From Przewalskia tangutica (lineage: Eukaryota > Streptophyta > Magnoliopsida > Solanales > Solanaceae): a DNA stretch of 64,000 nucleotides. Below are positions 11,506 to 22,521 of the stretch, piece by piece. A model generated the notes under the pieces. That model was not told the origin of the DNA. It was given only the letters and a program-made list of their open reading frames with translations, and did no database searches. The stretch covers positions 88,927,093 to 88,991,092 of the forward strand of contig CM056724.1 in the NCBI GenBank assembly GCA_029844215.1. The letters are read 5' to 3'. The translations under genes were made by a program, and so were the position numbers. Each line of letters opens with the position of its first letter. The first letter of the stretch is position 1.

Positions 11506-14500
11506 TGTTACACCTCGTGGTTTAAGACGATTGTTAATAACGTCATTAAGAATGAAGATTAATTATTTTTGGAATTTAAGTAGATCTTTACATGCTAATA
11601 CGGAATAATTTTGGTAACGACGGGTGTGACGCCGAGAAATCTCTTTAATGATAATTATAGAAATATATATGTACATATCCCGTTATGGATTAGTAATGTA
11701 CATAGGACGATGACGAGAATTTAAGGCAACGAGAGTTAGGATTAATAAAAGTGGGATTAAAATTTATTACTTGAGGGATTGATTTACTTTAAGAGGACGT
11801 CTAGGGACCAAAGTGCAAGGTCTTAAACTAATTTTGAGATTTGGTTTTTATTCTTGAAAAACCTTAGAACTCTCTTCTACTTCTCTCACAAATCAGATTT
11901 TCTTACTCCTTTTCTCCTCTCCTCTCTTGGACGAAATTCCTTCTATCTCACACGAAATTGAAGATTGAATCCCCTTCTTGTTCATAGAGTAATCCTTCCC
12001 TCCATTTTAAGTCAAATAAACACAAAATCAGTGGCATTTTTCGGCCAGCTCTGGCTGAAAATTTGGGGTCAAATTTTGTAGTTTTGGGACATGATTCTTG
12101 GAAGAAAAACATAAAGAATAATGGGTAAACATTGGAGGATGGTTTCATGTTAATTTGGAGTTGAAAGAGGTGTGAAAATTGAGAAGAAAAATGGACAGAA
12201 AATCGCTGGTTGCTGGCAGATTTTTAGTCAACTTTGGAGGGATATATCCCTTCGTATATTAGGAGTTTTTGGGTGTTTCAAAATCTTAAAATGGAGTTCG
12301 TCGAGTATAATATCCAACGCAACAAACCTCTAGTCTATAGGACACCGAAGTAGAGAGTTATGGACGTTACAAGTTCAGCTGACAAAGTAGTGGCTAAAAA
12401 TCGGGACTGTTTTGGGGATTAAATTAAGGTATGAAAATTCTTGCTTCTATGCTATAATTGAAGTTGCATATTGTTGTAGTTGAAGTAATGGACTTGTGTT
12501 AGGAAGGAATCTTGAATTTAGACAATGCATGTGTCAATTTTGGGTGTGAGCCGAATTGACTGTTTCGGGTATATGTTGTATTCGTGTGTTGTGTTGTAAA
12601 TTTCATCACTAATTGCGTATTAAAAATGGAAGAAAGTGTGAAGATTAAAGATATAATCGTTATATGGAATTGTTGGAAAGGTAAAGTAATACTAAGAGTT
12701 AAGAAAAGAGTTAAAATTGTTGCATGTTAATGGCCTAAAATTCATGGATAATTCTTGGACATTATGTGACCTTTACGGGCTGTTTTGTGCAAGATTAATT
12801 GTTACTATTATTATTATTGTTATCGTCGTAATTGTATGGTAAGATTGAAAGAAACATTGGTACTTTGGGTTGTAATTAGTTATTTAAGGTGACGCGAGAT
12901 GAATTGAAATTTAAGGAACTAAGAAAAGAGTTTTGGAATCTCAGACATTGTTGTAACATTTTAAGGATTGAATGAACATGATAAATAAGTGCGATAGTCA
13001 CTTTGATGATTGAAATTGTTGTCTTTCATAAATAAGGAGAAATGAGACTGTATGATGGCGTATATGCAGTATATGGGGCCTAATTAGATTACATATTGAA
13101 ATGGTTGTGATTGTTGGTTTGATTTGGACTGTTGGTTAATTGTGGATACGCACATAAACAGGGGAAGTGCTGCCCGGATTTTTATAAAAATGGAAAGCTG
13201 TTATTCAAATAACTTACATTAGCAGTCCTAGAATTAATGGTCTTATTATTATTATTATTATAGGCTGACGTACTAGACGAGGCGCATCCTAGTTTTACAT
13301 TGGTTGAACGACTAAGAGGTATGTGAGACTATCCCTCTTTTTTTTGGCATGATTTTGTGAAACAAACTTTCATTTGACATGATTTTAATAAAAGTACGGC
13401 GGACGTACATGCTTTTCTACAAAGTTAGTTTTAAAGGAAAATTTGTATGACAAGTGCCTATGATTTTCAGTAAAGAGCTTATTATGATGATATTATCGAA
13501 AGTCAAAGATGATTTCTAATTGCATATAGTTGCTCATGATATCTACTTGTACCAAGTCTTATTACACATTCACTGAGTCTCTTACATAGAGGGTCGGCAC
13601 TATATTGTATGTTCCGGGTTCGAGTCCCGGCTATTATTATTATATTACTTGGGTTCGAGTCCCAAGCGGTTTCAACTCCCGGATTATTATTATTCCATGG
13701 ATTAGCTCTCCATGATGCGGGTTCGAGTCCCATGACATTATATTATTCCATATACACTTACGTGGGTTTGAGTCCCATGATATATATACTTACTTGGGTT
13801 CGAGTCTCATGATATATACATACTTACTTGGGTTCGAGTCTCATGATATATACATACTTACTTGGGTTCGAGTCTCATGATATATATGTACCTAGACGGG
13901 TTCGAGTCTCGTGCTATTATATCATGAGGACAGGAGTTCATGATTTCGGCAAGACTTGCATATTTTGGAAAGGTAAGAACTGATTTTCATTACTCTCATT
14001 TGATAAGGCACAGTTATATTGTTATGTTGATTTAATACTTGCCTCCAGTTACGTTGAACTGTTACGATTTCAATTAAAGTATTTTTCAGTTTCATATACT
14101 TGGTACATCTATTGTACTAACCCCCTTTTCCCTGGGTCATGCTCATACTCAGAGTACAGTGATCGGTTAGGTGACCCTCCGCCAGACATCTACCCGCTGC
14201 TAAAAGAGCTCTCTTGTTCCGGAGCCAGTTATTTTGGTACAGATCTTTACATTCCAGACTTATGTATATTTTGGGCACGACGGGGCCCTGTCCCTTCATA
14301 TGTCAGTATTGTACTCTTAGAGGTCTGTAGACAATTTTGGGTGATAGATGTGTTTTGTACTTGTGTAGAACGTTATGCGGTTGAGCTGGCTGTATTGCAG
14401 CATTTGTTTTGGGATGTTCCCGTATATAGTGGCAGCCTTGCTGGCTTGCCTATTGTGATTACTCCTTTGTTTATGTGATGATATTTGATGGCAGCCTAGT

Positions 14501-14694
14501 CGACTAGCCTATTGTGATGGTTGGATAGTTGTGTAAGGCAGTCTTGTCGGCTAGCCTATTTTGGGTATATGTTATAGATGCGCACGTTGTCTTTGCGAAA
14601 TTTTCTATTACCCCAAGGATCGATTGATTACGTGACGTTAGTGTAATGGCGCATACAATTAGGCGTCGTCGCGACCGTTGGTCGGGTCATGACG
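11506..14694 (+). repeat. Element B 5' LTR (3,189 bp)
   Basis: It matches 19222-22419 along its whole length. It ends TGACG, not TGACA, one base different from the 3' LTR and from element E. It contains a T-arm-like hairpin array (13614-13912). A GACGGG...CCCTTC arm pair near 14279 is slightly broken here but perfect in the 3' LTR. GGCTGACGTACTAGACGAGG near 13262 is also kept in both copies. No protein coding is supported. Confidence 0.9.
13614..13912 (+). repeat. Array of nine tRNA T-arm-like hairpins (B-box cores) in the B 5' LTR
   Basis: Seven units contain GGGTTCGAGTC; two are variants (TTCAACT and TTTGAGT loops). Unit 1 (13614-13630) is CCGGG, loop TTCGAGT, CCCGG. Unit 2 (13648-13666) is CTTGGG, same loop, CCCAAG. 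Others include ACGGG/CTCGT and TTGGG/CTCAT with a G-T wobble. Five to six base pairs around a seven-base loop of the form TTCRANY match a tRNA T-arm. GGTTCGAGTCC fits the Pol III B-box consensus GGTTCGANTCC. Spacers are AT-rich (TATTATTAT, ATATATACATACTTA). No acceptor or anticodon arm is visible, so these are not tRNA genes. Confidence 0.85.
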
Positions 14695-15769
14695 AAGTGG
14701 TATCGAGCGGTTAGTCCTCGAATGTCTACGCATGCGTTCAGTAGTCTTGTGTATGGGTATGTTGTGCACCATACTTATACACAGGAGGCTGCCAGACATT
14801 TAGGATTGATTTCTATTCTTTTATCTCTTAGATTGTGCAATAGAGTTATGTCATTAGGATAATCCCCCCTCTTCCTAATAATTATTGTGGTTGCAGCTAT
14901 GTTTCGAAAGACATCGACAGTGGCTCGGAAGGAAAATCAGAGTTTGAAAGAAGTATGATGATCAGGTTTGGAGATACTGGGTCAACGTCAGGTAAGGTAA
15001 CTCTTCAGAATCTTTTACGTACCAAATAAGAGAATAAGTTAATAATTCATCACTTAATGGGATGATATCATCAGGGATTGGAACCAAGAGCAATGTCCGA
15101 GGTTACGTATGTATACTAGAATATGTTGGAATTATGAAAAGTACGACAAGTAAGAAATGAAGTTGTTTATAATTACGAATAGTGAAGAGATCCATTTCAG
15201 ACCATGAATGAGGTGTTGACTTGTGAAATAAATTGCAGTAGTCTCTATCTTACGAATTGGTACTCCGTTATGCTACGTTATCTGCTCTATAGTTGCAGAG
15301 ATTGAACTTTTCCTTCCAAAGATATAAAATGAAGCTTACCTATTATGTTCTCCTTCATATCTCTAATCAAATTTTGAGCGCTAATTGTTAGAATATGTGA
15401 CTACTTTATAGTATACCATGTTGTTGGACTATGTGAAGGTAGAAAACTGCAAAAGAATATTATTCCCATGTAAGAATAAGAAGGGGCTATTACTTCTGGA
15501 ATAATAAGATTAATATAAAAGAATGAAAGCATTTTTCTTACTTTGGATCGAATGTTGGGAAGTATTGGACATAGGGATTAGTTGAGTTTCTTTCGCAAAT
15601 GACTTAGAACTTAGGAATGATAAGCACCCTATTAGTGTGTAGTTGTGTCAAGCATTTTAAATATTGTAACCTCTGGAGTTCATATTTTCAGTTAAGAAGT
15701 TATTTGAAGGATTGGTAACCGAGGTATGTATTTGTGCATAGTTTCAATGCATTAGTTCATGCAGAGTGA
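14695..15769 (+). other. Element B PBS, leader and unassigned interior
   Basis: The PBS TGGTATCGAGC is at 14698-14708, three bases after the LTR, and resembles the initiator tRNA-Met site. The leader (to about 14898) parallels the element E leader, sharing GTTAGTCCTCG, GACATTTAGGATTG and a C-rich stretch before the start codon. An ATG at 14899 (MFRKTSTVARKENQSLKEV then stop) occupies the gag start position of E. From there to about 15769 I recognise nothing: the sequence is AT-rich, without long ORFs or repeats. Confidence 0.6.
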
Positions 15770-16075
15770 TAAGATGAGGCTATTTGGTCTCTTGGAACCA
15801 AAGATTAAAAAGGGAAGAAGCTCATAATACCTCGCTTAATTTGCTTAGTGGGTGATCTTCTAAGTACTAATCTTACCGAGCATCCAAATGGAAGAATATG
15901 GTTATTGTGGAAGTCTCATCTCTATGAAGTAGATATTAAGTTGTACAGAATAATTGATATAATGCGGGGTAACACACAGGGGTACAAAGAAAAGCTTTCA
16001 TGTGACCTTGGTGTATGCGTTTAATGATGTGTCTCTTAAAAGAAAATTGTGGTTAGACATTGGAAGAGTGAAGTG
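15770..16075 (+). pseudogene. L1-type LINE ORF2 endonuclease fragment inside element B
   Basis: In shifting frames the sequence reads like the early endonuclease domain of plant L1 ORF2: FGLLEPKIKKG, then GRIWLLWKSHLYEVDIKLY, then HVTLVYAFNDVSLKRKLW. In intact LINEs this part nicks the target DNA. It is too short and too broken to work. A second, separate LINE piece with its own equivalent of the last motif starts at about 16950, so this is either a duplicate or a piece from another LINE copy. Confidence 0.6.
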
Positions 16076-16949
16076 TCATGTCGCTAAGACTGAGATAAGG
16101 GATTAAGCAGTATTTAGCAGATTATGATGAAATGAGTGGCATGCAGGGTGTATAGCAGCACTTACTAATCAAGAATGAGTTGATAACCTACATGCTTCTA
16201 AGGTGCCTTCCAAGAAACCAGGTCTATATGAACATTCTCTTGGGTTAATTGGATGAGAAGTAGGCATAAAGACTTAGTATAAGTTCAGATACTTTAATAG
16301 GTGAAGGTTGAATCCTGAATTTCTACAGACCATATAGAAAGATGAAAAACAGATAAGAGAGGTACAAAGATATAGATGAATTCAACGAAGTGATAATAGA
16401 TATTCAGTGTGATATAGCCAAAGTGACAAATGTTGACGCAGCCAAAGACACAACTGAGTTAGTAAGTCCAACGAGAGGATAAAACAAATGTCACTTGAGG
16501 AGACAAACGATAATAATGCAAATAAGGAGGAACAAAGAGATACCGAGGAAAAATATGGAAATAAATAGAATAAAGAAGATGACAATGGTAAGGTGGTAGA
16601 AGTAAAACAACTCATTAAGTACCCACTATTGATAGAAGAATCAAAAGCAACTCTTACTACTAAAGAACAGGTTGAAGGAGCTTTTGTAGCAGCAAAAGTT
16701 AATGAGGAGCGGAATGTTGACAAGAGTCAGGAGGTGTGTATCAATGGTAACAACTCTAATAATAGTAACGCAGTAATATTAAAGAAAGATGGGATAATAA
16801 TGTCCAATGTGGAGCAGAACAGGGCAGTGGAAGCGGGTATGTCTATCCTAAATATATCGATCAGCAGAGAAAATTAATCAGAGATAATATGAGGGATGAT
16901 TAACATGACAAACTTAAGGACTCACTGGTGAAGGAGTTACATGAACTAG
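16076..16949 (+). other. Element B interior, hydrophilic open stretch of unclear origin
   Basis: Most of this is not assignable. An open reading stretch from about 16485 to 16877 is rich in Asn, Glu and Lys (VEVKQLIKYPLLIEESKATL). It resembles in composition the hydrophilic linker of plant LINE ORF1 or the region before ORF2, and sits just upstream of LINE ORF2 text. Recognition is weak. It may instead be captured host sequence. Confidence 0.3.
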
Positions 16950-19035
16950 GTAGATATACTATGGTATATGCAAAGAGTGATGCATTGGGAAGGTTGTCTC
17001 TGGGATAGTTTTTACTATATTGTCAACGATATGAGGAATCTTTGGCTAGTTAGTGGGGATTTCAATGTTATTATAAATGGAAGAGAGACATTAGACGATC
17101 TTCATATATATCCTGCAGAGCGTGAGGATTTTTGCATTTTGTACTAATTCATGTGAAATGTTTGAAATTGAATTTAAAGGGAGTCATTTTAAGTAGTGGA
17201 ATGAAAGAGCCGATAATGACTGTACTTTTAAGAGGTTCGATAGAATGTTGGCAAACATTTATTTTAGCTTGGTTTGGATAAATGGAAGTGGAACATGTAA
17301 TAAGAACAAGTTTAGACCATGCCCCTTAGTTGTTAAATTATGGTGAACAATCTATGCACGTGAGTAAACCATTTAGATTCCTCAAGTTTTGGACAAAATA
17401 TGAAGCATTCTTTTAGGAGCTAAATCAAAATTGGCACACTGTTGTTGAGTAAGATGATTTCGTTTCTTTTATACCGAAACTGAAGAATGTCGAGACTGCC
17501 CTAATATTATGGAGTAAGGAAACTTTTGGAGATATTTTTAAGAAATTAAGTTTTATGGAGGATATTGTTGAATTTAAAGAGGAGTTGTTTGAAGAATTTC
17601 CAACAGAAGCAAATAGAATGATTTTACAAAGAGTTAAAGCAGAATTTGAAAGAGTATGAAGAGGCTTCTGGCCATTTGATAAATAAAATGAGAGTTTTGT
17701 TTATATGCATGCTAAGACTCCTAGTAACTTGATTCAGCAAGAAAAAGGTATTACTGGTTTCACAAGAGGAACATTTCCATTCATGTATTTAGGATGTCCA
17801 GTATTACATGTTAGAAAGAGGAAGATAGACTATGCTGAATTAATTAAGAAGATTAAAGACAAGTTACAGGCTTGGGAAGAAAAATTGTTGTCACCATGAG
17901 GTAAAACAGTGTTGATTACTAGTGTGTCACAAGTGTGCCTATACACATAATGCCTGCTATAAGAATTGCAAAATGTGTGATCAAAGATATACATACAAAT
18001 AGTTGTAACTTTCTTCTGGTGTATATTAAGGATGATGTTAAGGCTAAGCATTGGTTTACATGGTTAAAAACGTACTTGCCTAAGAATGATAGTGGATTGG
18101 GGTTCAAACCTCATTTTGGATATATTAAAGGCATTGTGTAAAAAACTATGATGGAAATCTAGGACCACCAACTCTCTATGGGTTAACTTTCTAGGGAACA
18201 TGTACTCTGAAGCATTACCCTCAATATGTGCAACGGGAATGTGGTTCTCAGGCCTTGGAAATGGTTGTTGAGGTAAAGGATAACATTGAACAAGAAATAT
18301 AGTGGGAAACAAAGGGTGGGACCGCTAACATTTGATTTGATAATCGTATCAAATTGGAAACATTACAATATGTACTACTATTAGAGTTCTTATTGATGAA
18401 AGGGCGGAAGATGTCAAAGAACTGCTACGTGGGGATTGATGAGGTTTGTCAAGGCTAGGACAGTATCTGCCAGATGACATTGTCTCACATGTCACTACAT
18501 ACTTGGTATATACCCTGTAGATAATCCTTGGTGGATAAGGATAAGTTCTAGTAAATTTATTGTGCCAAGTGTATGAGATTTGTTAATATAAAGATCATAT
18601 CCTTTTGATGTATATATGTAAATATGGGTTAAAAGAGTGTCATTCAAGATATATTTCTTCCTATGGACGATGTGGAAATTTAAAATTTCAGTGGATAAAG
18701 TGTTGCAAAATATTGGACTTAATATAGTATCAAGATGCTGCTGATAAAATGTTTTTACATCAAGAAATGATAGATCACTTGTTTCGTACAAGGGAGTTGT
18801 CAAATCTATATGGAGCTATGTTAACAATGCAGCGGGTATACACATGAATTGTCGTCATGTTAAGCATGCAGTACAGATTTGGGGGAAACATTACATACCA
18901 TTATAAATTGAAGCATGTGTACAAGGTAGTACCAGCCGGAATATTGTGGCAAATTCGAAAATAGAGGAATATAGCACCGCATAGAGGCTCTTTAAATTTG
19001 TTCAAGGTATTACATAAGATTCAGTTGAATATTCA
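16950..19035 (+). pseudogene. L1-type LINE ORF2 remnant inside element B, RT core deleted
   Basis: Endonuclease C-terminal text runs from about 16950: MVYAKSDALGR, then NLWLVSGDFNVIINGRETLD, CTFKRFDRMLAN, and RFLKFWTKYEAFF (about 17370). At about 17660 the text jumps from the linker (ILQRVKAEFERV) to EEASGHLINKM, omitting the RT palm with its catalytic Asp pair. After that come FPFMYLGCPVLHVRKRKIDY (about 17780), the RT C-terminal region, SLWVNFLGNMYSEALPSICA (about 18170), LPDDIVSHV (about 18470) and a zf-RVT-like end VWSYVNNAAGIHMNCRHVKH (about 18810). Stops and frameshifts are frequent. No poly-A or TSD is seen at the 3' end, so capture into B looks more likely than insertion after B integrated. 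Confidence 0.75.
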
Positions 19036-19221
19036 CAGGTAATTTGATTTTCTTACTTAACTATTATTTGGTGAATGATATATGTGATGTATATTGTGGC
19101 ATCTGTTGGTTTGATGAAAATAGGTGGAAAGGCATAGATATAAAGGAAACTCTGCCGAAAATTCTAGAATATAAGACATATTATGAACATTCGAGGACGA
19201 ATGTTTCTAAGGGGGGAAGAA
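19036..19221 (+). other. Element B 3' interior end and polypurine tract
   Basis: The stretch ends with CATTCGAGGACGAATGTTTC, TAAGGGGGGAAGAA and then the LTR. The same text, slightly eroded, precedes the E LTRs at 27515 and 33058. This shared 3' end links B with E although their interiors differ. The purine tract 19209-19221 is the expected plus-strand primer. Confidence 0.75.
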
Positions 19222-22200
19222 TGTTACACCTCGTGGTTTAAGACGATTGTTAATAACGTCATTAAGAATGAAGATTATTTTTGTTTAGAATTTATGTAGA
19301 TCTTTACATGCTAATACGGAATAATTATGGTAACGACAGGTGTGACGTCGGGAATCTCTTTAATGATAATTATAGAAATATATATGTACATATCCCGTTA
19401 TGGATTAGTAATGTATATGGGACGATGACGAGAATTTAAGGCAACGAGAGTTAGGATTAATAAAAGTGGGATTAAGATTTATTACTTGAGGGATTGATTT
19501 ACTTTAAGAGGACATCTAGGGACCAAAGTGCAAGGTCTTAAACTAATTTTCAGATTTGGTTTTTATTCTTGAAAAACCTTAGAACCCTCTTCTACTTCTC
19601 TCACAAATCAGATTTTCTTACTCCTTTTTTCCTCTCCTCTCTAGGACGAAATTCCTTCTATCTCACACGAAATTGAAGATTGAATCCCCTTCTTGTTCAT
19701 AGAGTAATCCTTCCCTCCATTTTAAGTCAAATAAACACAAAACCAGTGGCATTTTTCGGCCAGCTCTGGCTGAAAAGTTGGGGTCAAATTTTGTAGTTTT
19801 GGGACATGATTCTTGGAAGAAAAATATAAGGAATAATGGGTAAACATTGGAGGATGGTTGCATGTTAATTTTGAGTTGAAAGAGGTGAAAATTGAGAAGA
19901 AAAATGGGCATAAAATCGCTGGTTGCTGGCAGATTTTTAGTCAACTTTGGAGGGATATATCTCTTCGTATATTATGAGTTTTTGGGTGTTTCAAAAACTT
20001 AAAATGAAGTTCGTCGAGTATAATTTCCAACGCAACAAACCGCTAGTCGATAGGACACCGGAGTAGAGAGTTATGAACGTTACAAGTTCAGCTGACAAAG
20101 TAGTGGCTAAATATCGGGACTTTTTTGGGGATTAAATTAAGGTATGAAAATTCTTGCTTCTATGCTATAATTGAAGTTGCATATTGTTGTAGTTGAAGTA
20201 ATAAACTTGTGTTAGGAAGAAATCTTGAATTTAGACAATGTATGTGTCAATTTTGGGTGTGAGCCGAATTGGGTTGTTTCGGGTATATGTTGGATTCGTG
20301 TGTTGTGTTGTAAATTTCATCACTAATTGCGTATTAAAAATGGAAGAAAGTGTGAAGATTAAAGATATAATCGTTATATGGAATTGTTGGAAAGGTAAAG
20401 TAAGATTAAGAGTTAAGAAAAGAGTTAAAAGTGTTGCATGTTAATGGCCTAAAATTCATGGATAATTGTTGGACATTATGTGACCTTTACGGGCTGTTTT
20501 GTGCAAGATTAATTGTTACTATTATTATTATTATTATTATCGTTGTAATTGTATGGTAAGATTGAAAGAAACATTGGTACTTTGGGTTGTAATTAGTTAT
20601 ATAAGGTGACGCGAGATGAATTGAAATTTAAGGAACTAAGAAAAGAGTTTTGGAATCTCAGACATTGTTGTAACATTTTAAGGATTGAATGAACATGGTA
20701 AATAAGTGCGATAGTCACTTTGATGGTTGAAATTGTTGTCTTTCATAAATAAGGAGAAATAAGACTGTATGATGGCGTATATGCAGTATATGGGGCCTAA
20801 TTAGATTACATATTGAAATGGTTGTGATTGTTGGTTTGATTTGGACTGTTGGTTAATTGTGGATACGCACATAAACAGGGGAAGTGCTGCCCGAATTTTT
20901 ATAAAAATGGGAAGCTGTTATTCAAATAACTTACGTTAGGAATCCTAGAATTAATGGTCTTATTATTATTATTATTATAGGCTGACGTACTAGACGAGGT
21001 GCATCCTAGTTTTACATTGGTTGAGCGACTAAGAGGTATGTGAGACTATCCCTCTTTCTTTTGGCATGATTTTGTGAAACAAACTTTCATTTGACATGAT
21101 TTTAATAAAAGTACGGCGGGCGTATATGATTTTCTACAAAGTTTGTTTTAAAGGAAAATTTGTATAACAAATGCCTATGATTTTCAGTAAAGAGCTTATT
21201 AGGATGATATTATCGAAAGTCAAAGATGATTTCTAATTGCATATAGTTGCTCATGATATCTACTCATGTCAAGTCTTATTACACATTCACCGAGTCTCTC
21301 ACATAGAGGGCCGACACTATATTGTATGTTCCGGGTTCGAGTCCCGGCTATTATTATTATATTACTTGGGTTCGAGTCCCAAGCGGGTTCAACTCCAGGA
21401 TTATTATTATTCTATGGATTAGCTCTCCATGATGCGGGTTCGAGTCCCATGACATTATATTATTCCATATACATTTACGTGGGTTTGAGTCCTACGATAT
21501 ATATACTTACTTGGGTTCGAGTCTCATGATATATACATACTTACTTGGGTTCGAGTCCCATGATATATACATACTTACTTGGGTTCGAGTCTCATGATAT
21601 ATATGTACCTAGACGGGTTCGAGTCCCGTGATATTATATCATGAGGACAGAAGTTCATGATTTTGGAAAGACTTGCATATTTTGGAAAGGTAAGAACTAA
21701 TTTTCATTACTCTCATTTGATAAGGCACAGTTATACTGTTATGTTGATTTAATACTTGCCTCCAGTTACGTTGAACTGTTACGATTTCAATTACAGTATT
21801 TTTCAGTTTCACATACTTGGTACATCTATCGTACTAACCCCCTTTTCCCCGGGGGGTTGCGTTCATGCCCGCAGGTACAGGTGATCGGTTAGGTGACCCT
21901 CCAGTTTAGGACATCTACCCGCTGCTAAAAGAGCTCTCTTGTTCCGGAGCCAGTTATTTTGGTACATATCTTTACATTCCAGACTTATGTATATTTTGGG
22001 AACGACGGGGCTCTGTCCCGTCATATGTCAGTATTGTACTCTTAGAGGTCTGTAGACAGTTGTGGGTGATAGATGTGTTTTGGACTTGTGTAGAACGATA
22101 TGCGGTTGAGATAGCTGTATTGCTGCACTTGTTTTGGGATGTTCCCGTATATAGTGCCAGCCTTGCTGGCTTGCCTATTGTGATTACTCCTTTGTTTATG

Positions 22201-22419
22201 TGATGTTATTTGATGGCAGCCTAGTCGACTAGCCTGTTGTGATGGTTGGATAGTTGTGTAAGGCAGCCTTGTCGGCTCGCCTATTTTGGGTATATGTTAT
22301 AGATGCAGCTTGCGGTCAAATTTTCTATTACCCTGGGCGGTCGATGATTACGTGACTGGTTAGTGTAATGGCGTCCAATTAGGGCGTCGGGTCGCGGCCC
22401 ATTGGGTCGGGTCGTGACA
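19222..22419 (+). repeat. Element B 3' LTR (3,198 bp)
   Basis: It begins TGTTACACCTCGTGG and ends GGGTCGTGACA, followed by the TSD ATTTG. It contains the second T-arm-like array (21331-21629) and a perfect GACGGG/CCCGTC hairpin near 22013. The text around 21840-21905 (CCGGGGGGTTGCG) differs from the 5' LTR by several small indels. Confidence 0.9.
21331..21629 (+). repeat. T-arm-like hairpin array in the B 3' LTR
   Basis: It has nine units in the same order as at 13614-13912. Unit 1 is again CCGGG-loop-CCCGG (21331-21347). The last unit is ACGGG-loop-CCCGT, where the 5' LTR has CTCGT, so a G-T wobble became a G-C pair. Another unit has CCC in place of CTC. Pairing is therefore kept between the two LTRs where bases differ. 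Confidence 0.85.
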
Positions 22420-22473
22420 ATTTGTTCCATCAAGAATCAGAAGTCTACCAACATTTTGAATAGCTAAGTCCAT
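22420..22473 (-). pseudogene. Element A gag start, cut off by element B
   Basis: The minus-strand ATG at 22473 (or in-frame ATGs at 22479 and 22488) begins MDLAIQNVGRLLILDGTN. This matches MDSALQNVGRLSILDETN of element C. The text continues on the other side of B at 11505. The next sequence to the right (22474-22521) corresponds to the C leader. The PBS and the internal-proximal end of the LTR are deleted. Confidence 0.8.
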
Positions 22474-22521
22474 AGCCATTAGATACATGACCAAACACTT
22501 ATTGTGTTAAGTATTGACTCT

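Larger units (their letters stand above)
11506..22419 (+). mobile_element. Element B: non-autonomous gypsy-type LTR element with a LINE-derived interior
   Basis: It begins TGTTACACC at 11506 and ends GTCGTGACA at 22419. The 5-bp TSD is ATTTG (11501-11505 and 22420-22424), and the flanks rejoin into the gag of element A. LTRs are 11506-14694 and 19222-22419 and differ by only a few bases per hundred by eye. The PBS resembles initiator tRNA-Met. The gypsy-style end (TTCGAGGACGAATGTTTCTA plus a purine tract) precedes the 3' LTR. The 4.5 kb interior keeps the leader and a gag-like ATG but has no gag, protease, RT or integrase of LTR type. Plant L1 ORF2 fragments fill much of it. It must have been moved by proteins supplied in trans. 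Confidence 0.88.

Noticed and set aside
13614..13912. tRNA genes or a CRISPR-like array
   Set aside because: Only T-arm-like hairpins are present, with no acceptor, D or anticodon arms. Spacers are AT-rich and related to each other, the host is a plant, and the array lies inside an LTR.
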